Positions 16,716 to 25,092 of a stretch of 64,000 bases of DNA are shown here, piece after piece. Below the pieces are notes generated by a model, which was given only the letters and a program-made list of their open reading frames with translations, was not told where the DNA came from and did no database searches. The position numbers and the translations under genes are program-made. Source of the DNA: Manganitrophus sp963718695 (GTDB taxonomy: Bacteria > Nitrospirota > Nitrospiria > SBBL01 > Manganitrophaceae); the NCBI GenBank assembly GCA_963718695.1, contig OY970371.1, forward strand, positions 1,116,001 to 1,180,000, read 5' to 3'. How positions within the stretch are numbered: position 1 is the first letter of the stretch; each line of letters begins with the position of its first letter.

Positions 16716-18572
16716 TTACTCGACCCGTCGAAAGAGGGCGACCTGATAGGGGGAGAGCCGGAGTTTCAATGTGCGCGTTTCTTCCAGGCGTGCGGGAAGG
16801 AGCGCCTCTTCCGATTCGCCGAATTGCTTTTCCTGGCTGTCGAGGAGCCGTTCCCATTTTCCTGGAGGCAGGGAAAGCGCGAGTGACACGGCTTTTGGGT
16901 TGAAGCTCAGGATCATCCAAATCTGATCTCCCCGTTGGATCGTCAGGCAGGCCTCTTGATCGTGTCGTTTCACCGAAGCCCATCCTTCTTTCGGATGGAG
17001 AGAAGGCTCCGATTTCCGAAGCGCAATGAGCCGCTGATAGAACGCGAAGAGCCGGTGGTGCGGATCGAGGTAGCGCCGCGAGAGATCGAGCTTCGACCGT
17101 TGAAAGGTTTCTTCCGATTGCGGGTCGGGCACGTCGCCTTTCCATCCGAAGCCGACCGCCTCCTCCCAACGTCCCTTTCGAACCGCTTCCCCCAGCGCGC
17201 GATCTTGATAATCTGTGAAATACTGAAAAGGGGCGGTCTCGCCGTACTCTTCCCCCATGAAGAGGAGAGGAAGGTTCGGCGCGAGAAGCACCACGGCGGC
17301 GGCGAGTTTTTGCGCTTCGAATGAAATGAGCGACGAAAGCCGGTCTCCTAAAGTTCGATTGCCCGCCTGGTCGTGATTTTGCGAAAAAACGACGAACTTG
17401 GAAGGGGGTTGGTCGTCCGAGGGGCTTCCATGAATCCGATCCCGGTATGGAGAGTAGACCCCCGCCATCACATATCCCTTTCGGAGCGCCCGCTCCATCT
17501 GATCGAGCCGCCCGAAATCGAGGTAATAACCTTCCCGTTCTCCGGTCAGGATCGTATGAAGGCAGTGATGGAAGTCGTCGCTCCATTGGGCATCGAGGCC
17601 GTATCCTCCCTGCTCCGGCGCACGAATGATTTTGGGATCGTTCAGGTCGCTCTCGGCGATCAAATAGGCCGGCCTTCCAAGACTGCGGGCGGTCTCGTCG
17701 ACCGCTTCTTTCATCTCCTCTAGAATGTGTTTGGCGGAAAAATCGTAGATGGCATGGATGGCATCGAGGCGAAGGGCGTCGATATGATACTCGCGGATCC
17801 AATAAAGGGCATTGTCGATCACATAACGGCGGACGAAGTCGGACCCCGCATCGTCGTAATTGACCGCATCTCCCCACGGGGTTTTGTACTTCGGGGTGAA
17901 GTAAGGGCCGTACTCGCGGAGGTAGTTTCCCTCGTGCCCAAGGTGGTTATAGACGACATCCAAGACGACCGCCAGGCCGGCGGTGTGACAAGCGTCGACC
18001 AACCGCCGGAGTCCGTCCGGCCCGCCGTAAGAGTTTTGCGGAGCAAAAAGATGGACGCCGTCATACCCCCAGTTCCGCTGGCCGGGAAACTGCGCGATCG
18101 GCATGATCTCAACGGCGGTGATGCCGAGATCGCGCTTGAGGTAGTTTAAATGGGCGATGATTGCATCGAAGGTTCCTTCCGGGGTAAAGGTTCCGGGATG
18201 GAGTTCATACAGAATGTACTCTTCCAGCGGAATGCCGCGCCATTTTTGATCCGTCCAGGCAAAGGCCTTCGGATCGACCACTTCGGAGGGACCGTGAACC
18301 CCTTCGGGTTGAAAGCGGGAGTAAGGGTCGGGACGATCTTTATCCCCGCTGATATGATAAAAATAGCGAGAGCCGGGGGGAACATGGGGAACAACTGCCT
18401 CGAAGCAGTGACGTTCGGCTGCTTTCATGGGAACCTGGAGGGGAAGTCCCTGGCCGATGAGCTTGATCTGTACCTGCTTGGCATAAGGCGCCCAGACGCG
18501 AAATGCGACCGAACCGTTCTCTAAAACCGATGCGCCAAATGATGGATCGCGTGAAAAGATGGGAGTCCGCAC
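16716..18572 (-). CDS. treZ: Malto-oligosyltrehalose trehalohydrolase
   Basis: 618 residues, a normal TreZ length. N-terminal CBM48-like domain (about 10-100, FRVWAPYAKQVQIKL, DPYSRFQPEGVHGPSE), GH13 catalytic barrel with YELHPGTFTPEGTFDA, VVYNHLGHEG (region I), DALRLDAIHAI (nucleophile Asp), YLIAESDLN (acid Glu) and FSQNHDQAGNRTLGDR (region IV), then a C-terminal beta domain. It hydrolyses maltooligosyl-trehalose to release trehalose, a compatible solute. The partner synthase TreY and debranching enzyme TreX are not in the window, so the pathway must be completed elsewhere. Confidence 0.93.
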   Translation of the reverse strand: MRTPIFSRDPSFGASVLENGSVAFRVWAPYAKQVQIKLIGQGLPLQVPMKAAERHCFEAVVPHVPPGSRYFYHISGDKDRPDPYSRFQPEGVHGPSEVVDPKAFAWTDQKWRGIPLEEYILYELHPGTFTPEGTFDAIIAHLNYLKRDLGITAVEIMPIAQFPGQRNWGYDGVHLFAPQNSYGGPDGLRRLVDACHTAGLAVVLDVVYNHLGHEGNYLREYGPYFTPKYKTPWGDAVNYDDAGSDFVRRYVIDNALYWIREYHIDALRLDAIHAIYDFSAKHILEEMKEAVDETARSLGRPAYLIAESDLNDPKIIRAPEQGGYGLDAQWSDDFHHCLHTILTGEREGYYLDFGRLDQMERALRKGYVMAGVYSPYRDRIHGSPSDDQPPSKFVVFSQNHDQAGNRTLGDRLSSLISFEAQKLAAAVVLLAPNLPLLFMGEEYGETAPFQYFTDYQDRALGEAVRKGRWEEAVGFGWKGDVPDPQSEETFQRSKLDLSRRYLDPHHRLFAFYQRLIALRKSEPSLHPKEGWASVKRHDQEACLTIQRGDQIWMILSFNPKAVSLALSLPPGKWERLLDSQEKQFGESEEALLPARLEETRTLKLRLSPYQVALFRRVE

Positions 18573-18651
18573 GAAAATCCTCCTTCAACCGGGTTGTTGT
18601 CGTCCTTAATTGTAGCCAACTGAAGAAGGATGATGCAATAGAGCGGGAGAG

Positions 18652-19479
18652 TTACTTTGCCGCACCGGCAAGGAGGGCTTGATTTGTCATGATGATGCTT
18701 CCATCTCTTTTGAAGCGGGCCATCTGTTTGGACGCTTCGCGCTTGATCTCTTCCTGCACGGCGGGGGAGAGCCGGTCGAGCGGTTCCCGGAGGGTTCCCG
18801 ATTCGGTATTGATGGTCCAGTACGTTTCAAAGTCATCAAAGGTATACGATAAAAGAAGCGGTCTGATCTCAAATTCTTTGAAACCGGCGTCCCGGAGAAG
18901 TGCTTCGAGTTTTCCGGGCGGACCGAGGTCGGCCATCTTGGGGAGGGGAGGGCGCGCTTCCGCGGGAAGCCGCTTCATGATCAACTCCCAGATCAGATGG
19001 AGCGATTCGATCCGATGGAATTCGCTCCAGACCGCGATGGTCAACTTTCCCTCCGGCTTCATTACCCGCCGCATCTCTTTGAGGCCCTGGAGCGGATCAT
19101 CGAAGAGCATCACGCCGAATCGGCTGATGACCCGATCGAATCGATTAGAAGGAAAGGTAAGCGCCTCGGCCTTCATCTCCTGGAAGGTGACGCCGGAGAG
19201 CCCTTCTTTCCGGGCCTTCCCGTTGGCGACGGCGACCATCGCCTCGGCGCCGTCGACGGCCGTGATCCGGACGGTCGGTCCAAAGCGCCGGGCGATCGTC
19301 AAGGAGGGCTCTCCCGTCCCGGCGGCAACGTCTAAAATTTCCTGGCCTTGGGAGAGATCGGCCAAAGAGATCAGGGCCTCGGCGACCGGCTGAATATAAG
19401 GGAGCCACCGGTCGAAGGTCTTTGCCATCTCATTCCAATTGATGGTGTTGGTATCGGAGGGATTTGCCGGGATCGACAT
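18652..19479 (-). CDS. SAM-dependent methyltransferase
   Basis: 275 residues from ATG 19479 (MSIPANPSDTNTINWNEM). The frame stays open for 57 more codons, but that part overlaps the neighbouring receiver gene and looks non-coding. UbiE/Methyltransf_11-type motifs: EILDVAAGTGEPSLTIARR (SAM loop), RITAVDGAEAM, FDRVISRFGVMLFDDPLQGL. Substrate unknown, probably a small molecule or quinone-like compound. A promoter-like TTGACT at 19509-19514 lies so close that the mRNA would be almost leaderless. It is the last gene of a minus-strand run with the receiver protein. Confidence 0.8.
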   Translation of the reverse strand: MSIPANPSDTNTINWNEMAKTFDRWLPYIQPVAEALISLADLSQGQEILDVAAGTGEPSLTIARRFGPTVRITAVDGAEAMVAVANGKARKEGLSGVTFQEMKAEALTFPSNRFDRVISRFGVMLFDDPLQGLKEMRRVMKPEGKLTIAVWSEFHRIESLHLIWELIMKRLPAEARPPLPKMADLGPPGKLEALLRDAGFKEFEIRPLLLSYTFDDFETYWTINTESGTLREPLDRLSPAVQEEIKREASKQMARFKRDGSIIMTNQALLAGAAK

Positions 19480-19546
19480 GCTGTGATTTTTATCGAAGCG
19501 GAAAGAAAAGTCAAGCAGGATCGATGCGGATAAATCGAAGACAGGG

Positions 19547-20068
19547 TTAAGAGGGTTTCTTCGAAGTCGGTGAGAGGAATTGAAGAAACTCATCCGGGAT
19601 CGTGGCCGTGTCCTGTTCCTCAATGAGGACAACCCCTCCCTCCGTTTCATCCTGTGACTTCCGGCCGGAAGCCCGGTTCTCGGGAGGATGCGCTCTTTCG
19701 AATTCTTCGATCCACCTTTCGATGGTTTTCTTCAAAGTCTCCCTGTCCCAGGGTTTGACGATCAGGTGGGAGATCAGACCTTTGTCGACGGCAGGCATCA
19801 CCTCGTCGAGATCGGCCTGATCGGTCAAAAGGATTCGAATCGACTCCGGATAGAGGATGTGGACCTGGGTCAAAAAGTCGATCCCGGACCGACCGAACAT
19901 TTTATAATCGGAGATGACGGCCGAGAAAGATTTTTTTTCAAGAACGGCGAGCCCGTCTTCGGCGCTCTCTGCCAAGAGAGTCTCATATCCTTCCTTCTGA
20001 AGAAGCCGCGCCAGGCTGCTCCGAATACTCGGTTCATCATCAACAATGAGAATGTAATGTCTTTCCAT
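19547..20068 (-). CDS. Stand-alone receiver-domain response regulator
   Basis: 173 residues: CheY-like receiver (1-125) with acidic pair VDDE at 9-12, phospho-acceptor Asp54 in VISDYKMFGRSG, and Lys in LIVKPWD. The last 45 residues are polar and lack a DNA-binding or enzymatic domain. It carries the RpfG/PleD-like 'SDYKM' and 'KPWD' phrases common in receivers paired with HD-GYP or hybrid kinases. No kinase gene is adjacent; the Ser/Thr kinase and FHA genes are the nearest signalling genes on the same strand. Confidence 0.85.
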   Translation of the reverse strand: MERHYILIVDDEPSIRSSLARLLQKEGYETLLAESAEDGLAVLEKKSFSAVISDYKMFGRSGIDFLTQVHILYPESIRILLTDQADLDEVMPAVDKGLISHLIVKPWDRETLKKTIERWIEEFERAHPPENRASGRKSQDETEGGVVLIEEQDTATIPDEFLQFLSPTSKKPS

Positions 20069-20335
20069 GCGGCCTCCTCGGCAGAAATGGAATTTCTCGA
20101 AGGGTCTACATCCTAATAAGGGATACCCTGTCAGGAAGTATAAAATGCAATCTCTATTCCGCGTTGGGCGGAAGCCGCTCGTTGGAGCAAAAACAAGGTT
20201 TTATGAAGGAATCCTTAAAAAAGGAGTGATGCCTGTCACGAAGGGGGGGCGAAATTTGTCTGATATAGGAAACCCGTTCCATTGGGTCCGTCGGCTGACG
20301 CGGAAAGGGATTTATCGGGAAGGGGACCGGTATCG
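20069..20335. other. 267-bp gap without a supported gene
   Basis: Between the receiver gene and the FHA gene (both minus strand). No terminator, repeat or conserved coding frame is visible; it probably holds the promoter of the receiver gene. Confidence 0.4.
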
Positions 20336-20893
20336 TTACTTCTTCTGCTGGAGCGAAATCTGAAAGACGGTATTCCCCACCCGGATTTGATCGTTATTCT
20401 TCAAGAGATCTTCCTTCACGACGAAGCCGTTGACCAGGGTTCCATTGGCACTCTTCAGGTCGCGAATGATCGCCGTCTCGCCGTAGATTTGAATCACACA
20501 CTGCTGTCGTGAAACTTCGGGGTCTCTCAACACCAGTTCCACTTCTTTTCGCCCGATGCGGATTACCGGCTTAGAAAGAAGAAAGCGTTTTCCTTTGTCA
20601 TCTCCTTCCAAGATGGTCAGGATCCATGATTTTTCTGAAGGAAGGGAAGGCGTTTTTCCCTGGATCATGTTTTGAACGGCAGAACCGTCGCTCTTTCTCT
20701 CCCCCTCAATGTAGTTCAGCATTGTTTGGTTTGGATCGATTCCCATCCCTTCGCCGGCTCCGCCTCCGAATCGAACCGAAGCGTCCCCTTTTTTCGGCTT
20801 ATTGATATGCTCGCAATACGGACAGCCGGAAAGGCCGCTCTTCTCCGGTGGAAGTTCATAAACCGTAAAACAATTTTCACAGGTCATCTGCAT
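20336..20893 (-). CDS. FHA-domain protein with N-terminal zinc ribbon
   Basis: 185 residues. The N-terminus has two Cys-x2-Cys pairs (MTCENCFTVYELPPEKSG, CPYCEH), as in the MJ0042-type zinc-ribbon seen in myxobacteria and Nitrospira regulators. The C-terminal FHA fold spans about 90-180: VIRIGRKEVELVLRDPEVSR, QQCVIQIYG, IRDLKSANGTLVNGF, with Arg, Ser and Asn phosphothreonine-binding positions intact. FHA domains read phospho-Thr, and the gene sits 12 bp after a Ser/Thr kinase gene, so it is a probable substrate or reader of that kinase. Confidence 0.88.
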   Translation of the reverse strand: MQMTCENCFTVYELPPEKSGLSGCPYCEHINKPKKGDASVRFGGGAGEGMGIDPNQTMLNYIEGERKSDGSAVQNMIQGKTPSLPSEKSWILTILEGDDKGKRFLLSKPVIRIGRKEVELVLRDPEVSRQQCVIQIYGETAIIRDLKSANGTLVNGFVVKEDLLKNNDQIRVGNTVFQISLQQKK

Positions 20894-20905
20894 CTCAAGC
20901 CCCTC

Positions 20906-23269
20906 TTAGTATTTTTCAACGACATTGACCTTTGCGATTTTCCAGCCTTCATCGATCTTGATCATCTTCCAAACAACCAGCGCCTTTTCGACCTGACGCG
21001 CGGCGGTGTTGTCCGACTGAAACACCATCGTTTGAAGAAGAGAGACCGACGCCTCTTTCCCCTCTAATTTCACGTCATAGATTTCATAGTTGACCGAGAG
21101 CCGATCAAAGCGCTCGAACCATTGACCGACTTTCTGCCGGAACGCCGGCAGAGGCTGCAGATGACCTTGAAGGATCCCCTCCATATTTTTATTTTCAAAT
21201 CCTCTTTTCTGATTTGAAATGAGAAACCGGATCTGTTCCTGATCGTCTATCGCGGAAGAAGAGGGGGACGGCGGAATCGCAGCCGACGGGAGCGGCGGCG
21301 GTGCCGGTTTTTCTGCCGGTTCCTCCCGGGGCTCCGGCTTCGGGTTGAAGAGAGGAGGAGCGGCAGGCGCCCGAGGGGGCTCTGGTTTTCTCTTTGGGAG
21401 AGAAGCGGCCGGCGGAGGCCGTTGCTCCAGCTTCCGCAGGATTTCGCGGGCGCGCTCCGCCTCCGGGGACTGCGGGGAAAGCTTCACCGCCAAACTGAGC
21501 TCTTGAACGGCCAGGGAGTCGATTCCTTTGTTGAAGTAGAGGAACCCCAAATCATAATGAAGGGTCGCGTCTTTGGGGAAGCGCGCCGCCGCGTCGGCAA
21601 AGATGCGAAGGGCCTGATCCGGCTCTTTCTTCTCCTGGTAGACCGTCCCCAGGAGGTGATAAGCCTGGACCTCGTTTGGGTCGGCTTCGATGATCTGTCG
21701 TAATTTTCTCTCAACGTCATCAAGCCGGCCGGCGTTGTAATCTTCTTTGGCTTCCCGATACAGACCAGGAATATCTGGGACTGAAGCGGCGGGAGCCGCC
21801 GGCGGCACTTCGATTTCCGGGCCGGCGGTGTCGGGAGGAGCCGGCGGTGGAATCGGCTCGGATTCCGAACGGGCGAGCGTCACGGCAACCGATCCATCGC
21901 TTGGAGAGGCGGCAGCGGACGGTTCCGGGTTTTCCCTTTCGGCGAGTCGGAAAAGGCCGTTCTTGAAACCGTCCAGATAGCCGAGCAGCCCGGTGCCCTC
22001 CAGGTACGCCGCGATTCGGACCTTCGATTCTTCAAGGACCGGGAATTTCGATCGAAGCCGGGCGACAAAACTGATATCGGAGAGGAAGAGAAGCAGTAAG
22101 AAGACCGACCAGGAGACCAAAAAGAGGGTGGCCGAGACCCACCGTGAAAATCGCCGCCCTTGGGGCGCCGGAAGGATGATCTTGCTCTGGGTGATGCTCT
22201 TTCGTGCAGCGGCCGCAGGATCGGCCGGGACGGGGGGCGGAGCCGCGTGTGCGGGACGAGCGACCGTGCTGCGATCTTCCACCGGCGCGGTCTGAGGGGC
22301 CTGGTGGGTGACCGATTGAAAACGGCGGGTGTCCTTTAGAATCTCTTCCGCGAAGAGCGCCTGCATATAATGTGAAAGAGAAAGGCTGCTGAAGGCGTAG
22401 CCTTTTTTCGTGATCAGATCTTCCAGGGCCATTTCCATCTCCGAAGCGGTCTGATACCGATGCTCCGGCTCTTTCGCCATCGCCTTCTTGAGAATGCTCT
22501 CCAACTCAGGAGGAGTGGCCGGATTGAATTGGGTCGGGGGAGGCACCGCCGCCTTCCGGACCTTTTCCAGGATAGAGATTTCATCGTTGCCGGTGAAGAG
22601 CCGCTCCCCGGTCACCGCTTCATAGAGAACAATCCCCAACGCGAACAGATCGGTCCGGCCGTCGACCGGCTTGCCCCACGCCTGCTCGGGAGACATATAG
22701 GCGAGTTTTCCCTTTAACACGCCGGTTTTCGTCTCCTGTCCTCCGCCCATCGCCGCTTTGGCGATGCCAAAGTCGACCAGCTTGACCTCTCCCTCATAGG
22801 AGACCAGGATATTTTGCGGGGAGATATCACGGTGGACCAGGTGGAGGTCGTTCCCGTCGAGACCTTTCTTCCGATGCGCATAATCGAGTGCCGAGCAGAT
22901 CTTGCTGACGATGAGAAGGGCATCTCCGATGGAGACGGGCATGTTCTTCGATTTCCCGTGGTTGATCACGGTTCGAAGGTCTTTTCCCATGATGTATTCC
23001 ATCGCAATGTAATGGCAGTCGTCCACATTGCCGAGATCATAAATCTGAACGATATTCTGGTGGGTCAGAAGGGCCGCGAGTTTTGCCTCATTGATAAACA
23101 TCGTGACGAACTCGGAGCCCTGCGTCAGGTGCGGCAAGATCCGTTTGATGGCGACGACCTTTTCAAAACCGGAGAGCCCGGTCTGCTTTGCCAGAAAGAG
23201 CTCGGCCATGCCGCCCGTACCGATCTTGTCCAGGAGGAGATATTTTCCGAAACGGGCCGGTTGATTCAT
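20906..23269 (-). CDS. Transmembrane Ser/Thr protein kinase with TPR and NTF2-like domains
   Basis: 787 residues. Pkn2-type kinase domain at 1-270: Gly loop GTGGMAELFLAK, catalytic loop HLVHRDISPQNIL, DFGIAKA, SPEQAWGK. A Pro-rich linker leads to one membrane helix (about 375-400, WVSATLFLVSWSVFLLLLFL). The extracytoplasmic half has TPR units (AYHLLGTVYQEKKEPDQALR, LHYDLGFLYFNKG, about 520-610), Pro-rich spacer, and a C-terminal domain (about 680-787, QIRFLISNQKRGFENKNMEG) resembling SnoaL/NTF2-like folds. It phosphorylates proteins in the cytoplasm and probably senses an envelope signal through the TPR part. Operon: kinase then FHA gene. Confidence 0.9.
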   Translation of the reverse strand: MNQPARFGKYLLLDKIGTGGMAELFLAKQTGLSGFEKVVAIKRILPHLTQGSEFVTMFINEAKLAALLTHQNIVQIYDLGNVDDCHYIAMEYIMGKDLRTVINHGKSKNMPVSIGDALLIVSKICSALDYAHRKKGLDGNDLHLVHRDISPQNILVSYEGEVKLVDFGIAKAAMGGGQETKTGVLKGKLAYMSPEQAWGKPVDGRTDLFALGIVLYEAVTGERLFTGNDEISILEKVRKAAVPPPTQFNPATPPELESILKKAMAKEPEHRYQTASEMEMALEDLITKKGYAFSSLSLSHYMQALFAEEILKDTRRFQSVTHQAPQTAPVEDRSTVARPAHAAPPPVPADPAAAARKSITQSKIILPAPQGRRFSRWVSATLFLVSWSVFLLLLFLSDISFVARLRSKFPVLEESKVRIAAYLEGTGLLGYLDGFKNGLFRLAERENPEPSAAASPSDGSVAVTLARSESEPIPPPAPPDTAGPEIEVPPAAPAASVPDIPGLYREAKEDYNAGRLDDVERKLRQIIEADPNEVQAYHLLGTVYQEKKEPDQALRIFADAAARFPKDATLHYDLGFLYFNKGIDSLAVQELSLAVKLSPQSPEAERAREILRKLEQRPPPAASLPKRKPEPPRAPAAPPLFNPKPEPREEPAEKPAPPPLPSAAIPPSPSSSAIDDQEQIRFLISNQKRGFENKNMEGILQGHLQPLPAFRQKVGQWFERFDRLSVNYEIYDVKLEGKEASVSLLQTMVFQSDNTAARQVEKALVVWKMIKIDEGWKIAKVNVVEKY

Positions 23270-23501
23270 CTTCCGGTTCTCATTGGGTAGAATCCTTTAT
23301 CAGCGATTCGGTCCCGAGGTTGTCCATAGAAAAGAAGGAAGCCCGCGATGACGTGATGGTGCGGGGCAGAACAAAATCTACCACCCGATCAAAAAGCTGT
23401 CAAATTACAGGCAGTTGGGAAGAAAAAGGCAGGAATAGGAAATCGCTGTCAGCGGTCAGCTGACTGTTTAGAGCCTCGCAGAGAGCGGATCGTTTTTCAT
23501 C

Positions 23502-24290
23502 CTACACGCCTGAGGTGAGCTTAAAAAGCCGTTCGGCGTTACGGGTGGTGGCTTCTGCAATCATCTCAAGCGGGCAGCTCCGAAGCTGCGCAATCTTTTC
23601 GGCCACCGCGCGGACGTAGGCCGGCTCGTTTCTTTTTCCGCGATACCCTTGCGGCGCCAGGTAGGGGGCATCGGTTTCGATGAGAAGCCGAGAGAGATCG
23701 ACGGAGGCCGCGGCCTGTTGAAGCGGGATTGCCTTTGGAAAGGTCATGATGCCGGAGAAGGAAAGATAGAAGCCGAACGCAACTGCCTTTTCTGCGACCG
23801 CGCTGTCTCCGGTGAAGCAGTGGAAGACGCCGCCGACCTCGGCCGCATGTACTCGGGCGCCCTCTTCCTCTAAAAGCGCAAACGTTTCGTCCCAGGCCTC
23901 CCTTGTATGGATGACGAGGGGGAGCCGCTTTCGCTTCGCCAGCCGGATTTGTTCGATAAAGGCGCGGCGTTGTTCCTCCGGGCTGGAGTAATTGTAGTGA
24001 AAGTCCAGCCCGGTCTCACCCAGCCCGACGACTTTGGGGTGTTCCGCTAGTTTCTCAAGTGTCTGCAGCAGATTCTGATCGAGTGATTTGGCTTCGTGCG
24101 GGTGTAGGCCGACCGTGGCCCAGAGAAAAGGGTATTGCCCGGCGAGGGCCACCGCTCTTTGGCTGGAGGCGAGGTCGGTTCCGATCAGGACCATCTTTTG
24201 AACCCCTGCGGCGAGTGCACGCTCGATCACGGCTTCCCGGTCGGCATCGAATTCAGGGTCGGCAATATGGGTATGGGTATCGATCAACAT
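23502..24290 (-). CDS. tatD: TatD-family metal-dependent hydrolase (DNase)
   Basis: 262 residues from ATG 24290 (MLIDTHTHIADPEFD); a longer frame adds 21 residues before the metal motif and is unlikely. The amidohydrolase-type metal ligands are visible: THTHI, GLGETGLDFHY (Glu), PLVIHTREAWDE, GGVFHCFTGD and IETDAPYLAP (Asp). TatD proteins are Mg-dependent exo/endonucleases used in repair and DNA degradation. The gene stands alone; a 230-bp gap before the kinase gene holds nothing recognisable. Confidence 0.9.
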   Translation of the reverse strand: MLIDTHTHIADPEFDADREAVIERALAAGVQKMVLIGTDLASSQRAVALAGQYPFLWATVGLHPHEAKSLDQNLLQTLEKLAEHPKVVGLGETGLDFHYNYSSPEEQRRAFIEQIRLAKRKRLPLVIHTREAWDETFALLEEEGARVHAAEVGGVFHCFTGDSAVAEKAVAFGFYLSFSGIMTFPKAIPLQQAAASVDLSRLLIETDAPYLAPQGYRGKRNEPAYVRAVAEKIAQLRSCPLEMIAEATTRNAERLFKLTSGV

Positions 24291-24398
24291 GTTCGGATGC
24301 CTCGCTTGGGTTTGAGAAGGGATTATGTTACTTCCGATCGACAAAAAATTCAACCTTGTGCATGTTTTTCACAAATTAGAGCAGTCTGAAGAAAAAGT

Positions 24399-24427
24399 GG
24401 TTCCAAATGGATCATTCTATTGGAACC
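24399..24427 (+). promoter_or_regulatory. Palindromic activator site upstream of the BON gene
   Basis: GGTTCCAA (24399-24406) and TTGGAACC (24420-24427) are perfect inverted arms around a 13-bp spacer. Their centre is about 52 bp before the -24 element at 24465. Confidence 0.55.
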
Positions 24428-24463
24428 TGGCTTACAGTGAAGAAAAATCTTGAAGAGATGGGG

Positions 24464-24479
24464 TGGCCTGGTTTTTGCT
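24464..24479 (+). promoter_or_regulatory. Sigma-54 promoter of the BON lipoprotein gene
   Basis: TGGCCTGGTTTTTGCT: GG at 24465-24466 and GC at 24477-24478, 12 bp apart, with the preferred T before GG and TTGCT at -12. The start codon lies 93 bp downstream. Confidence 0.8.
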
Positions 24480-24571
24480 TTATTACTATTTAGTTTCTTC
24501 CTCAATAAGATCCTGTTCACAACATAAGTATCGATAACATCAATTTGGAAGCGCCTTGGAGGTCACTGCCG

Positions 24572-25087
24572 ATGAAGAGAACGGTATGGGTTGTCTTACT
24601 TGTTTCGCTTGTTTTGAATGGGTGTGGAATGAAAAGCCGCCGGGCGGCCGCTCCTGCGCCGAGTGAGGCGGTTGAATCGAAGATTCAGAGCAAGCTGAAA
24701 AATGATCCTTTGACGGCGGCCTGGCAAATCCGTCCCGAGGCGAAGGGGAACACGGTCACCCTGACCGGATTGGTCGATCGCGAGGAAGAGCGTCAACGGG
24801 CGGAGGAGTTGACGAAAGAGGTCGTCGGCGAGCTTCGAAGGGTCGATAATCAGCTGATATTGACCGAGGAGGTCATTTTAGACAATTCAATCGTCGCCAA
24901 ATTGAAGACCGAGCTGGTCACCGATCCGGCGACCCGTCAGGCGAATATCAACGTCACGAGCCGCAGGGGCGTCGTTGTTCTGGAAGGAAAGGTCCAATCC
25001 AAGGAGCAGCAACGTCAAGCCGAAGAGCTGGCGAAGGACATCGCCGGTGTTAAACAGGTCGAAAATAATCTGAAGGTGCAGGGGTAA
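24572..25087 (+). CDS. BON-domain lipoprotein
   Basis: 171 residues from ATG 24572 (MKRTVWVVLLVSLVLNGCG), chosen over an in-frame ATG nine codons earlier because GGAGG and a clean lipoprotein signal (LNGC) fit this one. After the lipid-modified Cys, two BON domains follow (about 30-95: KIQSKLKNDPLTAAWQIRP, NTVTLTGLVDREEERQRAEE; about 100-170: KLKTELVTDPATRQANINVT, GVVVLEGKVQSKEQQRQAEE). BON proteins bind phospholipid and stabilise the envelope under stress, as OsmY and DolP do. A sigma-54 promoter with a palindromic site lies upstream, which is unusual for this class and suggests two-component control. Confidence 0.88.
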   Translation: MKRTVWVVLLVSLVLNGCGMKSRRAAAPAPSEAVESKIQSKLKNDPLTAAWQIRPEAKGNTVTLTGLVDREEERQRAEELTKEVVGELRRVDNQLILTEEVILDNSIVAKLKTELVTDPATRQANINVTSRRGVVVLEGKVQSKEQQRQAEELAKDIAGVKQVENNLKVQG

Positions 25088-25092
25088 ATCCC

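Noticed and set aside
16564..17877. 437-residue minus-strand frame inside treZ
   Set aside because: Out-of-frame shadow, Arg/Pro-rich; treZ explains this sequence.
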